From contig NC_092022.1 in the NCBI RefSeq assembly GCF_042242105.1, forward strand, positions 11,404,001 through 11,468,000: a stretch of 64,000 bases of DNA, in the 5' to 3' direction. The notes under the pieces were generated by a model. That model searched no databases and had not been told where the DNA came from. It saw only the letters and a program-made list of their open reading frames with translations. Source of the stretch: Pempheris klunzingeri (Eukaryota > Chordata > Actinopteri > Acropomatiformes > Pempheridae). Below, piece after piece: positions 33,406 through 43,885 of the stretch (position 1 is its first letter; each line of letters starts with the position of its first letter). Both the position numbers and the translations under genes were made by a program.

Positions 33406-36400
33406 ATCACAGACTGGGGTTGGCAGTGGGGAGAGGATAGCGGAGGATTGTCAAAGTTCACTGAGTTTTGATGAATTCCCTCAAGAAAGAGCAAAGCAGA
33501 TTTGAGACTGGCTCAGCTATATTCACTGATGCCAGATAGCCCATCTGAATGTGAACTAAGTGCCTATATGGACAACAAGAACAGCTTGTCTCTCTTCAGT
33601 CTACGGCATGTATCCAGTCTCTGCAGCAATAGTGTTTTTTTTCATCTTCTTTCCAACAGAATAATATTACATCTCAAGCCTCCTGATAATGTGATGCAGG
33701 CGCACTTGTGTTCTTTTTTAAGCACTTTCCTTCAAAGTTCACACAGGCCGTCACGATTGAGGTAAAAAAAAAAAAGTGGGCATGGCTACACAAAGATTTG
33801 ATGTGAATGTAGGAAAAGTGGGTATAGTATATTCAAAACTTGATATAATTTTCAACCATTATTGGATCTGTGACACATGCTAATGCTCATCGAGGCATGA
33901 CTATAATTTGAAAACTAGTGCTCACATAATACCTAAGTTTTAGAACTGATTCTAATTGTTTTTCTCAAGATCTCAAATGATGAGGGTTGTCTAAGCACAA
34001 GCAACCATGTTTAAAATACAACCTAACATTGGGGAAATATGTTTTAAATCAGTAAATATCTGATTGATTCAACGAGACTATGAATTTGACACTCAATGCC
34101 CATTTTTAACACCTGACAGTTTTCAATACTTGCTGGGACTGCTCCATACCATAAAAGTATTATGGTCTGATACAGAGTCCTTTGTTTATTTTTTTGCTGA
34201 GCACCGCAGAGCCACCCAGTGCAACCGCACTCTTGTGCTGTAAGCAACTGAGAAGCTCTGCACCAACTGGGAACTCAGTGGCTTGCGAAATGGCACTTCA
34301 GAGAAGACAAAGTTCCACACTTCCACAACTGGAGATGTACGCACAGAAGCTTTCTCCAACCTTTTGACACCTTGCAATCTGTGCAGTAGGAGCTGAGGCA
34401 GCGTTACAGGCAGAGGTGGATCATCCAGAGCCAGAGAGAAGGTCTCCTGACAGTGCAACCAGAGTAGGGCAGAGTGGATCAATAGGAGAGCTACCCAGAT
34501 TGATACTCCATCCTGTCCTGAGCAGCTCCACCCTCCTCCTGCTCTAATGTTACCTCAGGATACTTTCTCCCTGCCTGTAATGAGCCCTTGGCAGCCTATA
34601 AATAAGCACTTCCAAGTTATTTCAACGCATGCTACACAACTGCTTTCTCACCGAGTCCTCACAGTAACAGCCGTCTGTATGGAGGTTTCAGAATTGGGGG
34701 CATCTTGTATTAGCCAACTGCAAAGAGAAACGCTACAGATGCAATGACGTGAATCATCACGGATGGGTCGGCAGTGAAGCTGGCATACAGTGGAGGAAGA
34801 GGAGCAGGACGCAGGGAGCCCGGCCAGGAATCTCTATCTTTCATCCACGCTGTCGACTTGGCCTTGCCGGCTACGCTGTGCATACTTAGGCTTTCATCCC
34901 CCCAGGGATCCCTCAACCTGACTTCACCAAACTGCTTCAAAGTGCAGAGAGGCTGGAGCTAACCCACATAAGCTGTGTACCTACAGTGCAGCACAGAATG
35001 GCACAGTGCTGCTGCATCCTTCATTAAAGCAGATGTGTTTGTTAGAAGCTGACCTGATTAAGGCTCTAGGTTTGAGTCAGGCCTAATTGGTTCATCTTGA
35101 CTAGTGGGCTGAGCTAACTGAGGGAATGTCAGACTTATCAATATGTAATGGTGCCCTACATAGTCGCATATTCCAGCTTTACATCTAAAAACAGTATGTT
35201 TTCTTTCAGGTTTAGTGACCGCATGGGGTTAGTTTATCAAAATAAAGGTCACTTGTATGTACTGATTGCAGATGTCACAGCCAAGAAAGCCAGATGGATC
35301 AATTGGAGGTGTTAAAAATAGTATTACAGAGAGATGTCCCAGATAAGGCCAGCCAAACATACAGATGTCCTCTGAAAAAAATGAGAGGGCGGCTTTGTTC
35401 TTGTATTTAATGAGTAAAAAATTATTTAATAAAAGGCAGGGTTTCTAAGCAGGAACTCAAAGAGGAGCTGAACAGGAATCTTTAGCCCTCTAAACGTTGC
35501 TGGTTCATCAAATTTAATCAAGGCATTGCACACTGATGCGCCAACACACACACATATGCATGCACAAACACACACACACACACAAAGCACTTCGCTCCTC
35601 ACGGGACAGGCTTTTAGTGCTCTGTCTCATGCAGTATTTAATTGACCCCACACAGGAAGCCTAGCGGTCCCAAATGCACCCCCCCCACCCCCCCACCAAC
35701 AGAGAGAGCATGAATGCCTGCAAGTATGCCCACAGCTTCCCACCACCGCTCCTCTGTCACACAACTGCACTAAATGCCATTTTCTGCTTTAGTGCAACTC
35801 AGACTTTCCACAGAAATGTCAGCGCTGAGGGTGAGGAGTTTGGACGTACATCAAATTTGTCCAAAACGTTCCAATGTGGATGAAAATTCAGCCATGCCCC
35901 ACTTGGACTGCCGCATACATCAACTCAATCTCTCAAACTTTCACTCAAAATTACAAGATCAGACCTGAAAGGGTTTCCTGTTTCTACAAAGTGAACCTAC
36001 ATTTTTTTTTTCATCATCATTTAATCAGGTGTTATAAAAACAGCTTCTACAGACCTATTGTTAGGTTTATAGTGGCTATCAATAAAATTTTCAGCAGAGA
36101 TTAGATAAGAGATAGCAGGGTACTTACTCAGTTGGAGGTAGGAGAGCACACTCCCCGTCTCTCTTGCTCGCTCTCTCTGCTAGTCAGTCATGGTGTGCTC
36201 TCTCTCTTGGGTAACACTGAAGTGTACTGTAGCGTGCTTGTAAGCAGTCTATCCCTCTCTCTTTCTCTACAACCCCCCTCCTCTCTTATTCTCCACCACT
36301 CTCAGTACACAACCCTTCGCTACGTCAGTGAGGCTCTCTCTGCTCTGCATATCATCCTTCCCACCCTCTCTCCTGCTCCCTTCTCTCCCCTTCATCTCTG

Positions 36401-36661
36401 CCTCGCCTGTCCAATGAGACTCTGTATCGCAACCGCATGTACAGTTCATTCATGACTCTGTCACGACAGAGCGTCGCTGCAGTGTACAAGGTGTGTTGTT
36501 ATGTTGGATGGGATTGCATCTCACAGCAACAATCACGCTCATAAAGTCTCATCTTGCTGTTATTGCAATGTAAAATCATACAGGCAAAAAATAAACAAGC
36601 AAAGAATTAATGAGAAAGCATCATATTCCCATTTTACTCACTTACTGGGATCCTTACATGC

Positions 36662-36900
36662 ACCGAATAGACAAAAGTATGCGGACGCCTGAATATTACA
36701 CCCATATGTTATCGCTGAACATCTCATTCCAAAATTATATGTATTAAAATGCTGCTCTGACTCTTCTGGGATGCTTTTCACAGGATTTTGGAACCTGGCT
36801 GCAGGGATCTTCCTCCCATTCAGCCACGTGAACATTAGTGGGTTCATGCACTGATGGTGGGTGATGGTCTGGTGTTGAGGTCCACTTGCTTTGCGCACAG
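36662..36900 (+). mobile_element. Non-autonomous DNA-transposon-like dispersed repeat, copy 2
   Basis: Same family and orientation as 17440-17750. Shared phrases include AAGTATG-GGAC, ACATCT-ATTCCAA, TTTTGGAACCTGGCTGCAG and CCCATTCAGCCAC. It is shorter and more diverged, with no coding potential. Confidence 0.65.
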
Positions 36901-38194
36901 TTTCAATACCATGTTGAAGTTGGAAGTGCTCTACTGTCTATGATATATTTGTATATTGCAGTATTAAGATTTCCTGTAACCGAAACTAATGTTTCAAGTC
37001 TAGACCATGAAAAACAGCCCTGGACTCAGCAGACACCAGCAAGTGGACAGGTGAATACACTACTATGCTGTGTAACTCACAAACACAAAGACAAAATCTC
37101 AGAGGGGAAAATCTGCCACTTGTACAGTCCTATCACATTGTTCAGCCGCTGTGGATTTCAACATGTCAAAAGCCAAAAGTTTAGAGACAGGAGGTCTTGT
37201 GGTGGTGAGGGGATGCGGGAGCCATGTAAGTTGTCTCCGTTCGACATGTGGAGGCGTCCCCAGCGTAGCCGTCTGTTCACCGAGTGTGGTCTGTAGATGT
37301 CATGGCTGGCTCTACTCTGAAACCTACTGTGTATGGGTTTAGGTTTTTGTTTTAAACTATCCAACCACTTAAAGGGAAGAAGGACATATCTGTTTCACGT
37401 GTTGTTGTGTGTACGCAGAGAGGTACGGCGTGAGATCACCAACATGCCTCTAAAGACGGAGAAGCCTGATACCATAAAAACATGACTATGGGTGATGTGA
37501 AAATCTCCAGCAAAGTTGAGATTCATAATTCATAGGATAGGTTGCAGGAAACAGTGAGGCGGAGGAGAAAAAAAAGAAGGAGAGAGATGGAGAAGGCATC
37601 CATTCGAATTCTGCATGAGCAGTAGATGTGAATAAAACATGAATGAATGAAGGTTTGAAAGTTAAACTCCATGGTGCTTTGCGCTTAGCGGGAGACAGGC
37701 AGAAAAAAGGGGAGAGAGAGCAACTTTAGGAGCTGCACCCAAGCATTGAGTGCAGATGTCTGTTAGTCTGTCCCATATGAAGTGCCTCTGTGGGCAGAGC
37801 TGCTGCTGGTGCATTATAGATGAGGGGCTATTTTAAGGCACCCGGGATGCTGCGTTTTGATTTTTGAGTGGAGGGAGATGACACCTGGCTGCTGCCAAAT
37901 CCTTTCATGAGGTTTGTACGGTACTTGATGGGTTCAGACATGCAGGTACAGCTTGTGTTCCAACACAGACCTGATCCCTGTTTGAAGTGTGCGCAGCAAG
38001 AGGAGGGAGGAGGTAAACAGACTGGTGGGATGCCAGTGAAGTGAGTGATTGTGTCACCTAGCGGCTCTTCGCACAGACAGTGTACTTTCAGTTGTGATTA
38101 AGCACACATACATACAGCACATGGCATCGTTTCTGGTGAGGTTATTAGTTAGTCCATTTAACCACTTCGCAACAACTTTTCCAAAATGCCAATA

Positions 38195-38247
38195 TAATGT
38201 GTATTTTTTTTAGAATGTGTCACACATTCTAAAAAAAATACACATTA
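38195..38247. repeat. Near-perfect 53-bp palindrome
   Basis: Two 26-base arms are exact reverse complements around one central C at 38221. The left arm begins TAATGTGTATTTTTTTTAG and the right arm ends in TACACATTA. It contains an 8-base T run mirrored by an 8-base A run. It could extrude as a cruciform or be transcribed as a perfect hairpin. Confidence 0.95.
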
Positions 38248-38699
38248 GTCTGCAGTCAGAAATAAAAACTGTTGTATTGAAAGTGAACTGATAACAGTGT
38301 TGATGAGTAATGTGATTATTTGTCATGGGCATGCATGTCCACGCTGCAAGCTTCAAATGAGCTTTACATTTAAACTTTACTTATTGACATCAACAATAAA
38401 CAGCACGAGATTACTCTCTACACTACTGCAATGGGAAAAATAAAATGTACATCTATTCTTTGTCTCAAGATACGACTTGAATTTCATTAAATCAAAGTAG
38501 CAGAAACAGATTTCTACGCTTTTTTGTGCTTTTAAAGAACTCTGCTCTGTAACTCTACTCTTTTCTCAGACAAAGGAATAGCAAAGACAAAATCAAAGGT
38601 ATCTCAAGTGTCTCATACCGCAAATATAATGGTACAAATTACACAAGTCATTTGGAGCTTACTTTTCAAGAGATGTTTAATTTGGAGTGAAAACCTGTT

Positions 38700-39065
38700 T
38701 CATTCAGAGATGCTGGAGAGACTTTTAGTACTACAGCACACAGGATGGATCTGGAGAGAGACTGACTGGACCCCCTGCAGTTTGCCTACCAGACACACAC
38801 TGAAGCACATGATGCAATCAGCTAACGTTTGCATAGAAGACCCTTTTCCCAGCTGGAAAAGGCTGGCAGCACAGTCAGAATCACATGTTTTGACTTTTCA
38901 AGCACCTTTAACACTATCCAGACCCTCTGGGTGGGAAACGAGCTCATAGAGACGCAGATGGACGCCCCAAAGGTGTCCTGGATCACAGATTATCTCAGCG
39001 GTGGGCAAGCAGTTTGTCAACCTTCAGAAATATATGTTCATAATGGGAAATACAGTGTCTAGCTC
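38700..39065 (+). pseudogene. LINE reverse-transcriptase fragment, degraded
   Basis: The plus-strand frame shows DPLQFAYQTHTEAHDAIS, then an in-frame TAA at 38823, then CFDFSSTFNTIQ and SWITDYLSGGQAVCQ. These are fingers/palm landmarks of non-LTR retrotransposon reverse transcriptases of the L2/CR1/Rex1 kind. The fragment is 5' and 3' truncated and interrupted, so it is a dead insertion. The exact clade cannot be set by eye. Confidence 0.8.
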
Positions 39066-40247
39066 TCTCCATCAAACTATCTTCTATAAATCAAGCCTCC
39101 AGGAAAGAGAGAGTCATGGTAAAAAAAATCTCAGAAAAGACAAAAACATCAACCAACAAAACAACCTAAAAAATTAAAGATGAAAGGTTTTGTGACTCTT
39201 TGGTAAAGTATTGCATTGCTGTTTCATCACACTTTTCCTCATAATGATAGAACTCTGTTCTCTATTCACTGGCTAATGGTGGGTTACATTACATACAGAG
39301 AATTATTACATTTGTAAACATATTGGGATTACAATTTTGACTCATTTAGATGAGTATTATTACATCATGTGCATACATGCAGATACTGCAGCTGTTACAT
39401 CATCAACTGCTGCACATTACAATGTTACAGAGGGAAGCTCCAGTCTAAGATATTTTGGTTTTCCCAACCATAAGGCGTTTAAATTCCTTGCTTTAGGTTG
39501 TTCACTCTGACACTGGCTTCGACTTCACTTGAGAAAGTTTTGTTTTTTAAATCTTTTTTGTAAATATTCATATTTTCCTAATATCATTCTGTTGCAAAGG
39601 GTGTACAGACAATATAAGTTCCAGTGATGATATTAGCATGTAAGTTCAGGCAAGCAGAGAAGTCAAACATCATGCAAGTCATACGGAATAGTGCAATATG
39701 AATGTTCTCCTCATTCAAATATGTGTAAAAACATACTCCATGTGTGACAAAATTATTATCACCGCCTAAATCCAACTAGCGTCTCCTGGAGCAAATATGC
39801 AATTAATTCTCTCATGACCTAATAAATGAAAAGGGGGAAGCATGAACACACCCACAGCGCTGGATGATTGTTTTCATCTGTTGCTCCAGCTGACCAATTG
39901 TTTTTTATTTTTGTTTTTTTTTTATTGCAAACGTTCATCACGGACATTTAAAAGCCCCCTGCAGCTCTGCTCATCTGCCCCTAATTTCTGCTGGCAGACT
40001 GACAGTGCCAATCCACGCTCCGAAGTGAAAGATTCCCAGTGAGGTCAGTCTGTCTAATTCAATCATATGCCAACAAGGACCTGCTCCCACCTTTACTGTT
40101 TGTTGCCGTCTGAAGGTTGAGAGAAAATAAAAGGCTGCACGACGCATGCAGCTTGGTTTCAGCCCCTTTCATTACGGCACAGGCGCCCGCTACCTCCACC
40201 GCCCCCGAAAGAGATCCAAAAGAAGAGGAAAGCTGAGAATAACCCAC

Positions 40248-40286
40248 CTCGTTAAGCAGAAAGACGCTTGAATTGGTCAGGGACAT
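40248..40286 (-). CDS. cacnb3: cacnb3 alternative first coding exon, distal
   Basis: Thirteen codons, MSLTNSSVFLLNE, ending in phase 0 at a GTGGGT donor, so it can join exon 2 directly and would give a 497-aa protein. Its ending FLLNE matches the recalled human isoform start MSFSDSSATFLLNE better than the proximal exon does. The ATG has a weak context (C at -3). The upstream 300 bases are CpG-richer than their surroundings, as expected for a promoter. Confidence 0.75.
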
Positions 40287-41080
40287 CCGCAGTTAACGGG
40301 GATCTCGGTCACCTCAGCCCAAGTTGGGTGGAGAGAGAAAAAGAAAAAGCCCCAGGTTTTATTTGACAGTGGAGGCATCAACTACAGCAGGATCACCGCG
40401 CCTCGTCCAAACATTTTCACAACACCAGGGAAAACGGCTCGGCTGCTGTGGAGCTCCGGCGGCATCTGCGCTGTAAAATCTCTAGTTTGTGGGTTCACGG
40501 CATGATCAATGACTGTACACAAAGCCATACGCACGGACACACGGATGGATAGATTACAGCTTTCTCTATAAATTATGCAAGACCTGCACTTTTCACACAG
40601 CCCCAGTCTCCGAGAATATCTGCGGCTTTTTGTCGGCTTTTCTATTTTGGAATTTGAATATGTGATGATCATCTGAGAGTTTGGCATCAGCCCTCTTGAA
40701 TTTGAGCCCAAACTCATTCACCTTCTTGACTATTTGTCTTAGGATTCAACTGTATAGATTTTAGCTCATAACTACAAAATGAGTTTTATCTTATTCTCTT
40801 ATTGACTGTGGATTTCAATATTTTCTCAACCCAGCTGTTTAGAAAAACTATCTCATAAGGAGAAAACAGCCCATGGCCCCCTCGAGCAGGATTTGTTGCT
40901 TAGCAATAACTGAATAAAATGGGATGACCCATTATTTTATATCTCACATTGAAAAGAAAAATAAATGTGTTACATAATCATCTGAGTCTGAGAGGTCCCA
41001 TTATTTCCTTTTTATGACATCTGTGAGGTTTGTCTGATCTGGAGGCTGTTTTCAGGCGACTTGTGCTGGCTGAGGATGTC

Positions 41081-41117
41081 CAGGCAGGCAGGCAGGCAGG
41101 CAGACAGGCAGGCAGGG
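41081..41117. repeat. (CAGG)n tetranucleotide repeat
   Basis: About nine CAGG units with a single CAGA interruption. Confidence 0.95.
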
Positions 41118-41647
41118 GTGGAGGGGACGGGATGCGGGTCTTCTCGGTTTTCACTGATCCAGCACTTTGGCCCCCTCTCATCCTGTGAACGCCTGCCATC
41201 TACACAGGGCCAATCGACCGCTCCAGTCAGGTAGCCCACACATACTGCCAATGTCAAAAAGACACACACACACACACACAGGGACACAGAGGGGGCCCTT
41301 AAAGTGGACTGGAGCACCTTTTGTGTTTGGTGGATTTGAAGCAGCTTGTCTGTGACAATCTGAGACATGCAAATATAAAATCTGACAAACTGCAGTGAAA
41401 GTAAAATGTAAAGATCCCCTCCAGACATGTTTTAACTTTCTAGACTTCGACTTTGTGTCTGACATGCTTTTCCCACAAAGTTCCCTGCTGAATTAAAAGT
41501 TTATCACATCTCTTTTGATTCATTGAAGAATCCAGAATAAATGAAGAGTCAGATGTTGTTCATGTCAAGTTTCCATATCACACTTGTGTAAGTTGCATAT
41601 TGGACTATAATTGGCTTCCGACTAGTTGTTATGTCACTAAATCATGC

Positions 41648-41650
<3 letters not shown>

Positions 41651-41699
<49 letters not shown>
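41651..41699. repeat. (CA)n microsatellite
   Basis: An uninterrupted CA run of about 48 bases. Confidence 0.95.
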
Positions 41700-41701
<2 letters not shown>

Positions 41702-42067
41702 CATACTTTTTTAACCCTCAAAAGATGAACATTCAATAAAGTGGAGGCCAAACATCCAAATGATAACAATAAGCAAAACACATTTTTGAGTGAAGGGGGA
41801 CTTGAAGAGGATTAAACTGGCCTGGATCTGCACACTTTTGTTGAGGCAGCCCATCAGGACAAGTTTTATTTAACAACAGACAATTTTTAGTGCTGCAAAT
41901 CAGCATGCGGGTTGTGGATGATGGCTTCATGCAAGATAAATGGTGAGAGAGTGGTGGGAACTGTCTGTTCATGAGGCGCACACACACACACACAGTCAGA
42001 TCATTTCTACATCCTGTGTTTCCTCAAACCTTTTGGTTTAGTCAATGAGCAATACTTATTTCCTTAT

Positions 42068-42408
42068 TTCCCATTCAGTGGTTTTGGTACATTTTCATTT
42101 TCTGTGCTGTAGATTGATATTGAAGACACCAAAACTCTGAAGGAACACATGTCGAATTATGTAATCAACAAAAAAAAGTGTTAAACAAACCAGGACATGT
42201 TTTATATTTCAGATTCTTCAAAAGAAGTAGCCGCCTTTTGCTTTGATGACAGCTTTGCACACTCTTGGCATTTTCTCAATCGCTATCATGAAGTAGCATA
42301 AATACGTGTGTGAACACTATTTTGTTAACTTTCCATATGTGTTCCCTCATAGTTTTAATGTCTTCAATATTCATCTACAATGTAGAAAATGATAAAAAAT
42401 AAAGAAAA
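42068..42408 (+). mobile_element. Small TIR element (MITE-like), no transposase
   Basis: The left end (42110-42152) and the right end (42335-42379) are imperfect inverted repeats of about 40 bases. Left GATATTGAAGACACCAAAAC pairs with right GTTTTAATGTCTTCAATATT. The interior holds GCTTTGATGACAGCTTTGCA and CACTCTTGGCATTTTCTCAA. Both match from memory a very common fish non-autonomous DNA transposon. The full consensus is longer, so this is an internally deleted copy. Confidence 0.8.
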
Positions 42409-42545
42409 GGGAGAACATGCAAACTCCACACAGAAAGGTTCAATATTCAAGGTTCACACCACAAACCTGCTGGCCAGCGGACTCCAGCCTGTAACCTTCT
42501 TGCTGTGAGGCAGCAGCGCTAACCACTGTTAGCACTAATTGTCCT
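42409..42545 (+). repeat. Dispersed repeat fragment (ACATGCAAACTCCACACAGA type)
   Basis: GAACATGCAAACTCCACACA, CTTCTTGCTGTGAGGCAGCA and GCGCTAACCACTG are hallmarks of a repeat segment found throughout fish genomes. It directly follows the right end of the TIR element, suggesting a nested or adjacent insertion. Confidence 0.65.
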
Positions 42546-43482
42546 AAGTGTTTAGTCTTATAATTCAACATCTGCATAACTCACCATAGACCTACTAACT
42601 ACAACTGTGTGAAAACACTTTTACTGCTAAGGGTGCAAACTTCTGTATTTTGAGCACCAACACACTTAAATTAAATGTTTGCATATATTACTTCAAATTT
42701 GTATTTTATTTTTTTGGTCTATTTAGTGTGTGGTGGCCAACTTTTTATTTCAGTTTTGTTTATAGCTTTATGATGTAGATAGTATTTTAGTTGGAAAAAG
42801 TTTTTCTATAGTTACTTGTCTATACTCGTTCTTGTGTTTCTGTTGCTTGAACACTTTCATTTCCCTGCATGGGAACATCATCAGTAGAATCAGTAGGCCT
42901 ATGCTTTAATTACAGTAGTACAGTAAATGATTGACTTCATAGTGATAGTATAGTTGTGGTGATATCTTCTATGCAGAGTAACTTACTGTAGCCTAATGTT
43001 TAATGTTCCCGTTGGGATCTTCCAGGGCGTGTTGTGGTTTTAAAGGGAGAAAAGTAAACAGATTTGTCTGTGTCAACACCAGTGTTGCCTTACTGGTTTA
43101 CAGATTAAACTCAATCATGTGATGGGCTGTTTACTAGCTGATCCAACAGCCATTAAAGCTGATGCTGTTTTTCTTCATTGCTTCACTGTTAAAATGAATG
43201 TGAATGAGGAAAAACAACATGGGAGTAGTTTCAGCGTAGCCAGCATGGCAGTGATTATAAATCTTCTCCACTGGGTGGCGCTATAAAGCCTGTCTGACTG
43301 GGACGGTGCTCTGACACCACTGTTTGGGTCTCATATTGTCTTGTGCCGCTTAAAATAGAGCAACCTGCGCCTCTCATCTGCGTGTGTGGTGCCATAAAGT
43401 GTGTGTATGACACTGCTGGCTGATGTGAACGTGGGAGTACAAGTAAAAGAGCAGATGGAGAACATTGCAGCAAAGTTGTAAA

Positions 43483-43521
<39 letters not shown>

Positions 43522-43616
43522 GGCGGAGACACACTCTCACCACCTCTAGGGGGACTCCTCTGTTCACGAATGGGAATGCAGCGTGTGTGTGTGTGTGTGT
43601 GTGTGTGTTTGAGAGA

Positions 43617-43657
<41 letters not shown>
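43483..43657. repeat. Compound microsatellite: (CA)n, (GT)n, (GA)n
   Basis: CA run at about 43483-43518, GT run at about 43581-43609 and GA run at about 43611-43657, directly upstream of the inferred adcy6 first exon. The CA and GT runs are complementary and about 65 bases apart, so they could pair within one strand. Confidence 0.95.
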
Positions 43658-43658
<1 letters not shown>

Positions 43659-43659
<1 letters not shown>

Positions 43660-43885
43660 GAGGCGGTGGGAATTCACTGTAGGTCTGGCTCAGAGGAGCG
43701 AAGCTTGTCCAGCCAGTCCTGCAGTTCCCCCCCCCTCCTCCTCGCTTCCCTCTGAACCCAAACCCTTCCTTCCACACGGACAGACCCGCATCTGAAGCGT
43801 GTGACGGCGGATGCGTGAAGACTGAAGCTAAACTGGAGCTCCACTGCAGTGTCACAGTTACTCCTGGAAACGAGGATGTCCAATG
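43659..43885 (+). other. adcy6: Probable adcy6 first exon, 5' untranslated
   Basis: CpG-containing sequence ends at a strong donor, AATG|GTAAGT, at 43885/43886. It lies on the same strand as, and 2.5 kb before, the exon carrying the adcy6 ATG, which itself begins right after an AG acceptor and so needs an upstream exon. The left boundary is a guess because no TATA box was seen. The exon contains an ATG at 43876, discussed in the findings. Confidence 0.5.

Larger units (their letters stand above)
31564..40247 (-). other. cacnb3 long first intron between the two alternative first exons
   Basis: An 8.7-kb stretch with no other coding exon recognised. It contains two CTCCT pentamer tracts (31862-31889 and 33297-33405), a CA run, a second copy of the transposon-like repeat (36662-36900), a 53-bp palindrome (38195-38247) and a LINE reverse-transcriptase remnant (38700-39065). 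Confidence 0.7.
40287..43658. other. Divergent intergenic region between cacnb3 and adcy6 5' ends
   Basis: About 3.4 kb separates the distal cacnb3 first exon (minus) from the inferred adcy6 first exon (plus). It holds a (CAGG)n run, a long CA run, a TIR transposon-like element (42068-42408) with a second dispersed repeat abutting it (42409-42545), and a triple microsatellite at its right end. No protein-coding gene was seen. Confidence 0.7.

Noticed and set aside
33044..33494. Glu/Arg/Gly-rich minus frame at 33237-33494
   Set aside because: Translation of the CTCCT pentamer tract; no conserved protein.
36128..36300. Possible third cacnb3 first exon on the minus strand at a strong GTAAGTA donor
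   Set aside because: The donor-like CTGA|GTAAGTA is good, but no ATG upstream is open in phase 0 to the donor (the nearby ATG stops after two codons). A non-coding first exon would leave no start near the conserved N-terminus.
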